From Cyanobium sp. N.Huapi 1H5 (GTDB taxonomy: Bacteria > Cyanobacteriota > Cyanobacteriia > PCC-6307 > Cyanobiaceae), in NCBI RefSeq assembly GCF_024345535.1, contig NZ_JAGQBH010000001.1, forward strand, positions 248,001 through 312,000: a stretch of DNA of 64,000 bases, read 5' to 3'. Shown piece after piece: positions 30,945 through 38,854 of the stretch. Position numbers and translations under genes: made by a program. How positions within the stretch are numbered: position 1 is the first letter of the stretch; each line of letters opens with the position of its first letter. A model generated the notes under the pieces. It did not search any database and was not told the origin of the DNA. It worked only from the letters and a program-made list of their open reading frames with translations.

Positions 30945-31050
30945 TCAACGGATCACGCTTGCACATCGGCCCTCAGAAGCAGATGCTCAGGCGAAATGAA
31001 AGGCTAGTCCGGGCCGGCAAGCGCGCCCACGGCTAAACGCTACGTTAGCT
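30943..31050 (+). other. Atypical or degenerate attC at end of first cassette
   Basis: The cassette opened by GTTAGCC at 30544 should end with an R'' box GGCTAAC. The nearest match is GGCTAAAC at 31031-31038, only a few bases before the next R' box GTTAGCT at 31044-31050, which leaves no room for the usual stem. A separate inverted repeat, GCTTGC near 30957 with GCAAGC at 31017-31022, may be the remains of the arms. The site looks rearranged, for example by a deletion or by fusion of two attC sites. Confidence 0.4.
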
Positions 31051-31084
31051 GGATCCCATTGGTATCCTCCGGCACACCCAAGAA

Positions 31085-31112
31085 TTGCAACCTCGGACTT
31101 CAGGCCTATAGT
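31085..31112 (+). promoter_or_regulatory. Candidate sigma-70 promoter inside second cassette
   Basis: TTGCAA at 31085-31090 and TATAGT at 31107-31112 are separated by 16 bases, and the predicted start site lies about 15 bases before the 55-residue ORF. A cassette-borne promoter would let the two genes be expressed without an integron promoter. This is based on pattern only. Confidence 0.45.
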
Positions 31113-31133
31113 CATTGAAAGCTGAATCCATCC

Positions 31134-31301
31134 ATGGCAAACGACATTTCCCCTTCGGGAGAGCCTAAGGAAAAGCAGCCAGCCTCCCAGCCGTCAAGTG
31201 ACCCCCCTCAAGAAAAGCCCTTTACCTGGCCGACAGTAGATCCTGATGACATACCTGATGTGATCAGAGAGCATCAGAATACTCGTGTTGCCGAGTTTTG
31301 A
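31134..31301 (+). CDS. Small disordered protein (55 aa) of second cassette
   Basis: The ATG at 31134 opens a 55-residue frame ending in TGA at 31301. The N-terminal half is rich in Ser, Pro, Lys and Gln and probably disordered. The C-terminal half has FTWPTVDPDDIPDVIREHQ, which may be a short recognition segment or helix. It follows a plausible promoter and precedes the membrane-protein gene by 46 bases within the same cassette. The pairing suggests a two-component unit such as an antitoxin or immunity peptide with an effector, which is only a hypothesis. Confidence 0.55.
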   Translation: MANDISPSGEPKEKQPASQPSSDPPQEKPFTWPTVDPDDIPDVIREHQNTRVAEF

Positions 31302-31347
31302 ACTTTAGTTCTACGCGCCTGAGGTACTGCTCTTCGAATTGTCAACA

Positions 31348-31833
31348 ATGAATAGCGATGTTGAGAGTCAGCTGCCCTGGATAAGCGAAGTTGCACTAAA
31401 GAAGTTTGATTATGCCGATCGTGCTTTTGATACCATTAATACAACAGCTGGGGTTGTTATTGGCTGGGCCAGCCTGCTTACGGCAATCTTTTTTCCAGCT
31501 TTGGATAGGCTGCCAGTGCTTAACAAAGCAATCGTTCTTGTCTTATGGTCCATTCCATTCTTTTGCATGACGCATCAAGGATATATGGCTTTTTCAGTGG
31601 CAAGCCTTAAAGCCTTGCCTGTTACTGAAGATTCTCTTGGAGAACTGACATCTACTTCAAACCTTCTGGCTCGCGCCAAGGTTATTCGGAAGATAGTCAA
31701 GGCCTCTGAAATCAATGAGAAAGCGTGTTCCGATAAGGCAAAGTTTCTGAAAAACGCAATAAGGTGGTTCTATTGTCAGCTAGTAGTTCTAAGCTTGGCA
31801 CTAATTTGCCTTTCGTTTTGGCCAAAGACATGA
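31348..31833 (+). CDS. Membrane protein of unknown function with three predicted helices
   Basis: About 161 residues from the ATG at 31348; a TTG nine bases earlier is also in frame. Hydrophobic segments lie at about 33-51 (INTTAGVVIGWASLLTAIFF), 57-80 (AIVLVLWSIPFFCM region) and near the C-terminus (CQLVVLSLALICLSFW). A charged linker containing ARAKVIRKIVKASEINEKA separates the second and third. The overall shape resembles small membrane effectors of bacterial conflict systems such as SLATT-like proteins, but no diagnostic motif was recognised. The codon usage and composition differ strongly from the core genes. Confidence 0.65.
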   Translation: MNSDVESQLPWISEVALKKFDYADRAFDTINTTAGVVIGWASLLTAIFFPALDRLPVLNKAIVLVLWSIPFFCMTHQGYMAFSVASLKALPVTEDSLGELTSTSNLLARAKVIRKIVKASEINEKACSDKAKFLKNAIRWFYCQLVVLSLALICLSFWPKT

Positions 31834-31889
31834 ATTCAGGTCTATTGCAGATTAGCGCATTCGTGTTGTCCGCATCGACAGGGTAGACC

Positions 31890-31976
31890 AGCTAACATCA
31901 AGATCCAGCGGCCGGGGCCAAAAATGGCTGGTAAATGCAGTGGGCATCTACCCGCCGCTGATCTTGAGCGTTCGAA
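31890..31976 (+). repeat. attC recombination site ending second cassette
   Basis: The left arm starts AGCTAAC at 31890-31896 (R'') and continues ATCAAGATCCAGCGG. The right arm CCGCTGATCTTGAGC runs into the R' box GTTCGAA at 31970-31976. The arms are complementary apart from an unpaired base in the left arm and a small central mismatch, which is the normal layout for an attC extrahelical base. R'' complements GTTAGCT at 31044, the first box of this cassette. Confidence 0.82.
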
Positions 31977-32048
31977 GGATGTGTTGTCCTTGATGGGAGC
32001 CAGCAAGGCAGCGTTGCGCGACCGTAGCCAGGGGGCTACAGTTGGTGC

Positions 32049-32351
32049 ATGGTTGAAGTCCGCCAGACAGAGCGGTTTGTCCGATGGTTGGCGGGTCTCC
32101 GTGATCTGAGAGCCCGGGTGAAGGTTCTGGCCAGGATCGAGCGCCTCATCGGCGGCAATCCTGGTGACGTCAAGCCCGTTGGGGCTGGCGTATCGGAGCT
32201 GCGGATCAACTACGGCCCTGGATACAGGGTCTACTACCTGCAGAAGGGAGCCGCCTTGATCATCCTTTTGGCTGGCGGAGACAAGAGCTCACAAGCCAAG
32301 GACATTGATGAGGCCCTTCTGTTGGCAGACAACCTGACGGAGAAGACCTGA
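32049..32351 (+). CDS. RelE/HigB-type toxin (addiction module killer protein)
   Basis: A 100-residue protein of the RelE/ParE superfamily, matching the putative addiction module killer protein group (TIGR02683-like). The pattern is MVEVRQTERFVRWLAGL, ARIERLIGGNPGDVKPVG, ELRINYGPGYRVYYLQKG and LLAGGDKSSQAKDI. Relatives are ribosome-dependent mRNA interferases, and the conserved basic/tyrosine block GYRVYY is present. The stop overlaps the antitoxin start by one base (TGATG), giving the toxin-first order common in this family. Toxin-antitoxin pairs are typical stabilisers of large cassette arrays. Confidence 0.9.
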   Translation: MVEVRQTERFVRWLAGLRDLRARVKVLARIERLIGGNPGDVKPVGAGVSELRINYGPGYRVYYLQKGAALIILLAGGDKSSQAKDIDEALLLADNLTEKT

Positions 32352-32659
32352 TGAAAACCACGACGACCCCATACGACGTCGCCGAGCATCTACGCACACC
32401 GGAGGAGATGGCGGCCTACCTAGAAGCCTGCATCGAGGAGGCGGATGGTGATGCTGCCTTCATTGCCAAGGCCCTGGGCGACATCGCACGGGCCCAGGGA
32501 ATGACCCAGGTGGCCAGAGATTCAGGACTTTCCAGGGAAAGCCTCTACAAGGCCTTATCTGGAGAGCGCAGCCCGAGCTTTGACACCATCCTGAAGGTCG
32601 TCTCGGCTCTTGGACTGAAGTTGAGCGCCAGTGTGAGAAGTGAATCGGAGGTGACTTGA
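32351..32659 (+). CDS. XRE-family antitoxin of the cassette toxin-antitoxin pair
   Basis: A 102-residue antidote protein (TIGR02684-like). The N-terminal segment DVAEHLRTPEEMAAYLEACI probably contacts the toxin. The C-terminal helix-turn-helix is seen in GMTQVARDSGLSRESLYKAL followed by SPSFDTILKVVSALGLKL. It would neutralise the toxin and repress the shared promoter. The gene overlaps the toxin by one base, so translation is coupled. Confidence 0.92.
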   Translation: MKTTTTPYDVAEHLRTPEEMAAYLEACIEEADGDAAFIAKALGDIARAQGMTQVARDSGLSRESLYKALSGERSPSFDTILKVVSALGLKLSASVRSESEVT

Positions 32660-32712
32660 GCTCTGTTTAGGCGGTGTAGGTCCGCACATGCTGCCTGGGG
32701 AGATGCGACACC

Positions 32713-32802
32713 TTCGAACAGGCTCCTGGAGTGGACAGGCCGCCGTCGAGTCCGCTTCGATAGCGATAGCTTCTTGCCTGCCACTCAGGGGCAGCGTTAG
32801 GC
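32713..32802 (+). repeat. attC recombination site ending toxin-antitoxin cassette
   Basis: R'' TTCGAAC at 32713-32719 is followed by AGGCTCCTGGAGTGGACAGGC. The facing arm TGCCTGCCACTCAGGGGCAGC runs into R' GTTAGGC at 32796-32802. The arms pair with a few bulges. R'' is the exact complement of GTTCGAA at 31970, the box that opens this cassette, which supports its past as a circular cassette. Confidence 0.8.
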
Positions 32803-32816
32803 GAATTTGACCGATT

Positions 32817-34076
32817 ATGCCTCCCATACCAAGAAAGCATCACTATGTCCCTCAAGCTTTGCTGAAGAGTTTCTCTCCAAGGCCTGGCACGGATCAAGTT
32901 TTCGTCTATGACAAGAAAACAGAGAAGCGATACAAGACAGCAGTTGTCAACGCGGCATCAGAACGAGATTTCAACAGTGTCCGCATCGGTGAACAGACAG
33001 TTAACTATGAGATTCTTTTTCAAGAGGCCGATAATCGCCTAGCGATAGCCATCCAAGAGCTGTCGTGCAGAAGGTCGCTTTTACAAGTAGATGAACAAGT
33101 CGTTGACGATTTGGCCGCTCTTGTGGCTACTCAACTTGTACGCACGAAGATAATGAGAACATCGCCCATGGAGTTGTCCAATCAACTCTCGGATTGGCTG
33201 GATGCCCAAGGCCTTGATCGATCGCAAGTTATTGATGATGCTGCTGCGAGGAAGATCGCCTTCGCTAAACTCTTCGAACTGGATCAGATTGTCAAGCTTC
33301 TGAGAAAGAAGAACATAGTCCTGCTCGTCTCAGAGACTGGGGGCCTCTGCATATCAGATAATCCAGTAGTAATGAACAACTCCTTCCCTTACGGCAGGAT
33401 TGGGCTTGATGCACCAGGAATAGAGATATACTTTCCTGTTTCGCCGCACATCAGCCTGGCCTTGTACTGTCCAAGTATTCACGAAATCTTGTCAGAAGCA
33501 ATCAATGCAAATCATCCCAGGCCCGCACCAAAGGAGGAGTTCTCCTACCGATTGAATAACAGTCTCGAATTGGGAGAACCATTGGTGATCGACGATCGCT
33601 ACTGCATGGCCCTCAACGAGTTGCAAGTCTTGCAGTCCAGCAGATTTTTGTATTCATCTAACGAAGACTTTGGCTTTGCTTCAGCAGTTACAGGAAGGAG
33701 CCATAAAGCCAGGGAAGTTCGTTCTCTGTATTCAATTGGAAATTCACCAGTTCCTCCCGCTCCTGGCCTGCCAAATGGAGATTGGCTGGTTCTGGAACAG
33801 GGTCATTGTCATTACTGCCTCTCGATCACCTGGCTTAATCCCGAGTCGGTCTACATTGAATTTCAGACGACTGAATTAGCAAAGCTTGATCAAATCACTG
33901 ATAGTCAGCCATTCGAGTCTGCCACATTGTATCGCAATGGACGGGGAGTGCGTGGGATGGGGGATGTCGTGATTGTGAATACAATGATAGGACCAGAGAA
34001 AGCCTTTAGGGTAGAGCACTCCGACCACGCGTTGAACGAACTGCTACGCCAAACTGGTGAGAATCCGATCGCCTAA
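32817..34076 (+). CDS. DUF4238 domain protein
   Basis: A 419-residue protein beginning RKHHYVPQALLKSFS at residue 6, the hallmark N-terminus of DUF4238 (PF14022), with VFVYDKKTEKRYKT and ASERDFNS following. The middle contains a segment, LVSETGGLCISDNPVVMNN, that fits the conserved SDNPV region of the family. The function is unknown; members are scattered in bacteria and often near mobile or defence genes. The start lies 14 bases after the R' box, and the stop falls inside the R'' box of the next attC, as is typical for cassettes. Confidence 0.85.
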   Translation: MPPIPRKHHYVPQALLKSFSPRPGTDQVFVYDKKTEKRYKTAVVNAASERDFNSVRIGEQTVNYEILFQEADNRLAIAIQELSCRRSLLQVDEQVVDDLAALVATQLVRTKIMRTSPMELSNQLSDWLDAQGLDRSQVIDDAAARKIAFAKLFELDQIVKLLRKKNIVLLVSETGGLCISDNPVVMNNSFPYGRIGLDAPGIEIYFPVSPHISLALYCPSIHEILSEAINANHPRPAPKEEFSYRLNNSLELGEPLVIDDRYCMALNELQVLQSSRFLYSSNEDFGFASAVTGRSHKAREVRSLYSIGNSPVPPAPGLPNGDWLVLEQGHCHYCLSITWLNPESVYIEFQTTELAKLDQITDSQPFESATLYRNGRGVRGMGDVVIVNTMIGPEKAFRVEHSDHALNELLRQTGENPIA

Positions 34077-34157
34077 CAACCAGATCCAGAAGACGGGACC
34101 AAAGATTGAGCGCCATACCCGCAAGCTCTCACACGCTTCTGATTTTGAGCGTTAGCC
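34071..34157 (+). repeat. attC recombination site ending DUF4238 cassette
   Basis: R'' GCCTAAC at 34071-34077 continues AACCAGATCCAGAAG. The right arm CTTCTGATTTTGAGC runs into R' GTTAGCC at 34151-34157. The arms pair with an extra unpaired base on the left. R'' exactly complements the cassette's opening box GTTAGGC at 32796. The inner arms resemble those of the attC at 31890, suggesting a shared lineage of sites. Confidence 0.82.
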
Positions 34158-34181
34158 CGCAGACCCATGCTCCCCCGATCC

Positions 34182-34604
34182 ATGCACGCGCATCTACGCA
34201 TTGCTCGGCCAGTCAGCGACCTCCCGCGCTCGGTACGCATGTACAAACTCGGGCTGTCGCTGGAGGAGATCGACAGCTTCGAGGACCACGAGGGCTTTGA
34301 CGGGGTCATGCTCGGTGTCTCCGGTGCCGGCGTTCATTTCGAGTTCACCTTCTGCCGGCAACACCCTGTCTCGCCCAGCCCAACGGCCGAGGATCTGCTG
34401 GTCTTCTACGTACCCGAACCCCAGAAGTGGAACCGCCGGTGTGAGTTGCTCCTGCAGGCAGGCTTCGCCGAAGTGCGGTCGTTCAATCCCTACTGGGAGC
34501 GGCTCGGCCGGACGTTCGCAGACCCGGACGGCTATCGCGTTGTCATTCAACGGTCTGAGTGGTCGAACGCCCCCACGGGCTCCAGTGCTACGGGCGCCGC
34601 CTGA
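34182..34604 (+). CDS. VOC/glyoxalase superfamily protein (YycE-like)
   Basis: About 140 residues with the vicinal-oxygen-chelate pattern: HLRIARPVSDLPRSVRMYKL at the start, FEFTFCRQ in the middle, and FADPDGYRVVIQ at the end, where the usual metal-binding end motif DPDGY occurs. Such proteins act as lyases, dioxygenases or antibiotic-binding proteins; no substrate is evident. It opens after the last recognised R' box, but no attC with the expected GGCTAAC follows it, so its status as a cassette gene is unclear. An alternative ATG lies at 34167. Confidence 0.75.
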   Translation: MHAHLRIARPVSDLPRSVRMYKLGLSLEEIDSFEDHEGFDGVMLGVSGAGVHFEFTFCRQHPVSPSPTAEDLLVFYVPEPQKWNRRCELLLQAGFAEVRSFNPYWERLGRTFADPDGYRVVIQRSEWSNAPTGSSATGAA

Positions 34605-34692
34605 GCCTTCGCTCCAGCATCGACCCAGAAAGTCTCAGCTCGAACGTTCGGCCTTGTGGCCGACTAAACTCCCCACGTCCTGGAGACAAGCC

Positions 34693-35184
34693 ATGGCGGA
34701 CCCGAGTCATCGCGTGACGATTACAGTCGCGATCATCGGCTTGGTGGGAACATTGGGAGCGGCGCTCCTTTCGAACTGGGACAAGATCTTCACGCGTGCC
34801 CCACAACCCCCCGTTGAGGACCACCAGCTCCCTAAGCCTCCCAAGGATCCCATAGAAACCCCGTCGGCCAATCCAACTCCGAACATCTCCGGAAATTGGC
34901 GCGACAGCGACAACCCGGACAATGGCACCAAAGTCTCCCAGGTCGACAGCAGGTTCGCGTTCACCCGTTGGGGCACGTTGCCAAGCGGTGTGCGCTTTGA
35001 ATCCTCCGGAACTGGTAGTCTCGTCGGGAGTCGTCTGATGAGTCGGTACACCGCGAAGTACCAGTCAGGCGACGTTTCGTCTGGCGGGTGCAACGGTTCC
35101 GTTTCGGCGGACGCGACTCGCATTGAACAGAGTTGCTCCGATTCGCTGCTTGGAGCCTTCACCAACATCGCGGAGCGTCAGTAG
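34693..35184 (+). CDS. Hypothetical membrane-anchored protein
   Basis: 163 residues from the ATG at 34693. One N-terminal membrane helix (VTITVAIIGLVGTLGAALL) leads to a proline-rich linker of about 35 residues, then a small domain beginning NISGNWRDSDNPDNGTKV and containing GCNGSVSADATRIEQSC. The two cysteines could form a disulfide outside the membrane. The layout resembles lipocalin-like or META-type small extracytoplasmic domains. No function is assigned. Confidence 0.6.
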   Translation: MADPSHRVTITVAIIGLVGTLGAALLSNWDKIFTRAPQPPVEDHQLPKPPKDPIETPSANPTPNISGNWRDSDNPDNGTKVSQVDSRFAFTRWGTLPSGVRFESSGTGSLVGSRLMSRYTAKYQSGDVSSGGCNGSVSADATRIEQSCSDSLLGAFTNIAERQ

Positions 35185-35280
35185 CGCGATCAGGTACACG
35201 ACGTTTTCGGCCAGACCTGACAGGCCCCTGGTGTGAACAGAGCAGCATCCGCGCACCACCCCAACCACTCACCAACCCAG

Positions 35281-35565
35281 ATGCTCCGCCTCAGTGGACG
35301 GGTCCGTGTTACATCGCAGGGGCGCTCCGGCGATGTCGTCATCACCCTCCCGGATGGGGATGTGCGCTTCTGGTGGGAATTCGGTGGTGGTGACTGCATT
35401 GCCATCGTTCAGGTTCCGGATGCGCAGCAGTGGGCGAAAAAGGCCCCGCTCCATCCCTATCCACGGCATGAGTTCCTCGAGGCCCTGGCAGCGGAGCTAT
35501 CGGCTCAGCAATGCCCCGGTGCCACCCACTCCATCTCCGAGACTTTCATCGCGTTCTACCGTTGA
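35281..35565 (+). CDS. Hypothetical small protein
   Basis: 94 residues from the ATG at 35281; a GTG at 35233 would lengthen it by 16. The pattern GDVVITLPDGDVRFWWEFGG followed by CIAIVQVPDAQQW looks like a compact beta-rich fold and recalls small immunity-like or conserved accessory proteins. No motif was recognised. Its composition is intermediate between the cassettes and the core genome. Confidence 0.5.
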   Translation: MLRLSGRVRVTSQGRSGDVVITLPDGDVRFWWEFGGGDCIAIVQVPDAQQWAKKAPLHPYPRHEFLEALAAELSAQQCPGATHSISETFIAFYR

Positions 35566-35599
35566 AGGGCGCGGAAGTCCGGTCACGGATCCTGAAGCG

Positions 35600-35944
35600 A
35601 TGACCCGTTACCTCCCCACCGAAGAGCAGCGCTGGACCTCCATCGATGTGCGGGGGATCCCGATGCAGGCCTGCCGGCTGTGGGAAGGGGATCACAACGT
35701 GGAATCGGGGCTCTACCGGCTGCCAGCGGGCCTCACGATTCCCTCCCATCACCACCCCTGCTGGTGCCAGGTGTTCGTGGTGCAGGGGACGATGGACGTG
35801 CAGGCCGAGGGCGAGCAGCCGCACACGATCACCGCGGGCGGCTTCTACTTTGTGGAGCCGGGCGACACCCACCGCGAAACCGCCCTCGAAGACAGCCTCC
35901 TTCTGGTGATCTGCGAGGAGGACCGGCCGCAGTTTCGCCGCTGA
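35600..35944 (+). CDS. Cupin-domain protein (ChrR-like)
   Basis: A 114-residue single cupin. The metal-binding motif appears as LTIPSHHHPCWCQVFVVQG, with a second conserved block YFVEPGDTHRET near the end; histidines and a glutamate fit the cupin metal site. Such proteins bind small ligands or act as dioxygenases. The ATG at 35600 is preceded by a GAAG segment. It marks the right edge of the accessory region and is convergent with valS. Confidence 0.82.
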   Translation: MTRYLPTEEQRWTSIDVRGIPMQACRLWEGDHNVESGLYRLPAGLTIPSHHHPCWCQVFVVQGTMDVQAEGEQPHTITAGGFYFVEPGDTHRETALEDSLLLVICEEDRPQFRR

Positions 35945-35974
35945 GGGGCCAGCGGCTCGATCCGCCCAGCCCCC

Positions 35975-38794
35975 TCAGCCCAGATCCGCCAGCCGCTGCC
36001 GCGCCAGGGCCGCCTGGGCCTCGGCTTCGGCCAGGTTGGCCTTGCACTCGGCCACCACCTCGGGTGGCGCCTTGCCGGCGAAGTTGGGGTTGGCGAGCCG
36101 GCCGGCCAGGCCGCTGATCTCCTTGGTGGCCTTGGCGATGTCCTTCTCCAGGCGGGCGCGTAGGGCATCGAGGTCGACCAGGCCCTCCAGGGGCAACAGC
36201 ACCTGCAGCTCGCCGCTCACCGCAGCCAGGGCCCGGGTCGCCGGACGGGCCGCGGCCGCCGCCGGATCCAGCACGGTCACGCTCTCCGCCCTGGTGAGGG
36301 TGGTGATGTCGTCGCTGCCCTGCCGCAGCACCGTCGCCAGCTGCTCGCGGCCGGTGATGAACAGCACCGGCGCCCCCTGGTTGGGCTTGAGGCCCGCCAC
36401 GGCCCGCAGGTTGCGCACCACCCGGATCGCCTCGATCAGCTCGGCGAACGACGCCTCCAGGCCTTCATCGAGGGCGGCCGCCTCGGCCGCCGGCCAGCTC
36501 TGCAGGGCCAGGAAGGTGCCCTCGGGGGCGCCGGTGAGGCCGTGCCAGAGCTCCTCGCTCAGGTGGGGCATCAGCGGATGCAGCAGCACCAGCAGATCCG
36601 CCAGCACCTTGGCCAGCACCTGCCGGGCCACGCGCTGGTCGGCCAGCACCTCGGCGGTGAGGGGCTCGCCTTCGGCGGCGGGCCGCGGGTTGAGGCGCCG
36701 CTTGAGCAGCTCGATCGTCCAGTCGCAGACCTCGTTCCAGGCGAACTCGTAGAGCCCCTTGGCGGCTTCCCCCAGGCCGTAGCAGGCGTAGCGCTCGGCC
36801 GTCTCGCGCTTCACCCGCTCCAGCCGCGACAGGATCCAGCGGTCGGCGAGCTGCAGGTGCGCGGGGTCCGGCGCACCCAGGCTGGAGGGCGTCTCGCCGC
36901 CCAGGTTCATCAGGGCGAAGCGGGTGGCGTTCCAGAGCTTGTTGGCGAAGTTGCGCGCCGCCTCCACCGTCGCCGAGCTGCCGTCGCTGCGGTCGTAGTC
37001 GAGGCGGATGTCCTGGCCGGCGCCGGCCACCTCCCGCACCAGGGCGAAGCGCAGGGCATCGGCGCCGTAGCGCTCGATCAGCGGCAGCGGATCGATGCCG
37101 TTGCCGGCGCTCTTGCTCATCTTGCGGTTGTTCTCGTCCCGCACCAGGCCGTGGATCATCACGTCGGCGAAGGGCATCCAGGCCTTGCCGGCGCCGAGGG
37201 GCTGCATGGCGCCGGCCAGCATCGTCATGCGGGCCACCCAGAAGAAGATGATGTCGAAGCCCGTCACCAGCACGCTGGTGGGGTACCAGCGCTCCAGATC
37301 GGCGGCCTCGCCCTCGGGCCAGCCCAGGGTGGAGAAGGGCCACAGGCCGCTGGAGAACCAGGTGTCGAGCACGTCCGGGTCCTGCTCCAGCTGCAGCGCC
37401 CGGCCCGCCGCCCGGGACGCCTCACCGAACTGCGCCTCCGCCCTGGCGGCGGCCTCCGCCCCGTCACGGGCCACCACGTACGGCGTGGCCTCGGTGATCA
37501 CGCCGCCGGTCTCGCTGACCACGAACCAGGCGGGAATGCGGTGGCCCCACCAGAGCTGGCGGCTGATGCACCAGTCGCGGATGTCGGTGAGCCAGTCGCG
37601 GTAGACCTTCTCCCAGCGCTCCGGCACGAAGCGGGGCGCGCCGCCGTCGAGGGCCTCGCGGCAGCGGGCCGCCAGCGGTTCGGCCCGGGCGAACCACTGG
37701 GTGGAGAGCAGCGGCTCCACCGGCACCTTGCCGCGATCCGAAAAGGGCACGCTGTGGCGGTGGGGCTCCACCTTCACCAGGAAGCCCTCCGCCTCCATCG
37801 CCGCCACCACCGCCTTGCGGGCCTCGAAGCGGTCCAGGCCGGCGAAGCGGCCGGCCGCCGCGTTCATGCTGCCGTCCTTGGCCATCACCGTGATCAGGGG
37901 CAGGCCGTGGCGGCTGCCGATGGCGAAGTCGTTGGGGTCGTGGGCGGGGGTCACCTTGACGCAGCCTGTTCCGAAGGCCGGATCCACGTGCTCATCCGCC
38001 ACGATCGGGATCTGGCGCCCAACCAGGGGCAGGGTGATCGTCTGGCCCACCAGGGCGGCGTAGCGGGGGTCGGTGGGGTGCACCGCCACGCCGGTGTCGC
38101 CCAGCAGGGTCTCGGGGCGGGTGGTGGCCACCACCAGATGGTCGGTGCCATCGGCCGCCGCGCCGCCGCTGAGCGGATAGCGGAAGTGCCAGAGGTGCCC
38201 CTCCATCTCCTTCATCTCCACCTCCAGATCGCTCACCGCCGATCCCGAGGCCGGGCACCAGTTCACCAGGTATTCGCCGCGGTAGATCAGCCCCTGCTCG
38301 TGCAGGCGCACGAAGGCCTCCACCACCGCCGCGCTCAGGCCCGGATCGAGGGTGAAACGCTCCCGGCGCCAGTCCACCGAGTAGCCCAGCCGGCGCAGCT
38401 GGCCCACGATCGTGCCGCCGCTCTCCCCCTTCCAGGCCCAGGCCCGCTCCAGAAAGGCGTCGCGGCCCAGGTCGTCCTTGCTGCCGCCCTCCGCCTTGAT
38501 CTGCTTCTCCAGCAGCGTCTGCACGGCGATCGAGGCGTGATCGGTGCCGGGCAGACACAGCACGTTCTTCCCCTGTAGGCGCTGGAAGCGCACGATCGTG
38601 TCGATCAGGGCCGTCTCGAAGCCGTGGCCCATGTGCAGGCTGCCGGTCACGTTCGGCGGCGGGATCACCACCGAGAACGGCTCCCCGGGCGCCGTGGGGT
38701 CGGGGTGGAAGGCGCCGGCCGCCTCCCAGGCCGCCTGCCAGCGCGCCTCGGTGGCGGCCGGGTCGTAGGTCTTGGGCAGGGGCTCGGCGGACAC
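35975..38794 (-). CDS. valS: Valine--tRNA ligase
   Basis: Class I aminoacyl-tRNA synthetase charging tRNA-Val, about 939 residues. HIGH-type motif HMGH is in [19 protein letters not shown], and the KMSKS loop is in [14 protein letters not shown]. The editing domain, anticodon-binding domain and C-terminal coiled coil ([19 protein letters not shown]) are in order. I chose the GTG at 38794 because homology begins at [18 protein letters not shown]; the longer frame to 38839 would leave only 15 bases before the divergent gene. Confidence 0.97.
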   Translation of the reverse strand: MSAEPLPKTYDPAATEARWQAAWEAAGAFHPDPTAPGEPFSVVIPPPNVTGSLHMGHGFETALIDTIVRFQRLQGKNVLCLPGTDHASIAVQTLLEKQIKAEGGSKDDLGRDAFLERAWAWKGESGGTIVGQLRRLGYSVDWRRERFTLDPGLSAAVVEAFVRLHEQGLIYRGEYLVNWCPASGSAVSDLEVEMKEMEGHLWHFRYPLSGGAAADGTDHLVVATTRPETLLGDTGVAVHPTDPRYAALVGQTITLPLVGRQIPIVADEHVDPAFGTGCVKVTPAHDPNDFAIGSRHGLPLITVMAKDGSMNAAAGRFAGLDRFEARKAVVAAMEAEGFLVKVEPHRHSVPFSDRGKVPVEPLLSTQWFARAEPLAARCREALDGGAPRFVPERWEKVYRDWLTDIRDWCISRQLWWGHRIPAWFVVSETGGVITEATPYVVARDGAEAAARAEAQFGEASRAAGRALQLEQDPDVLDTWFSSGLWPFSTLGWPEGEAADLERWYPTSVLVTGFDIIFFWVARMTMLAGAMQPLGAGKAWMPFADVMIHGLVRDENNRKMSKSAGNGIDPLPLIERYGADALRFALVREVAGAGQDIRLDYDRSDGSSATVEAARNFANKLWNATRFALMNLGGETPSSLGAPDPAHLQLADRWILSRLERVKRETAERYACYGLGEAAKGLYEFAWNEVCDWTIELLKRRLNPRPAAEGEPLTAEVLADQRVARQVLAKVLADLLVLLHPLMPHLSEELWHGLTGAPEGTFLALQSWPAAEAAALDEGLEASFAELIEAIRVVRNLRAVAGLKPNQGAPVLFITGREQLATVLRQGSDDITTLTRAESVTVLDPAAAAARPATRALAAVSGELQVLLPLEGLVDLDALRARLEKDIAKATKEISGLAGRLANPNFAGKAPPEVVAECKANLAEAEAQAALARQRLADLG

Positions 38795-38854
38795 GGGGGG
38801 CCTTGGGCAGTGGGCCCATGGTCGCAAAAGGGGGGCCACTCCTAGCCTGATGGG

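Larger units (their letters stand above)
30544..34157 (+). mobile_element. Integron gene-cassette array without integrase (CALIN-like)
   Basis: Four units in the same orientation are delimited by R' boxes at 30544 (GTTAGCC), 31044 (GTTAGCT), 31970 (GTTCGAA), 32796 (GTTAGGC) and 34151 (GTTAGCC). Three are preceded by 87-90 bp imperfect inverted repeats whose R'' boxes are AGCTAAC, TTCGAAC and GCCTAAC. Each R'' is the exact complement of the R' at the start of its own cassette, the signature left by site-specific recombination at attC. Cassettes carry small genes, including a toxin-antitoxin pair, and are visibly lower in GC than the chromosome. No intI or attI was recognised inside the window. 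Confidence 0.8.

Noticed and set aside
31924-32109. Forward 61-residue frame inside the attC at 31890 and before the toxin
   Set aside because: It spans the attC right arm and the toxin leader and overlaps the toxin start; there is no ribosome site.
30544-34157. Interpretation as an insertion sequence or prophage remnant
   Set aside because: There is no transposase, integrase, terminal inverted repeat or phage structural gene; the attC logic explains the boundaries better.
34600-34690. Possible further attC after the VOC gene (CGAACGTTCG and GACTAAAC)
   Set aside because: No pair of complementary arms of attC length could be drawn, and the expected GGCTAAC box is absent.
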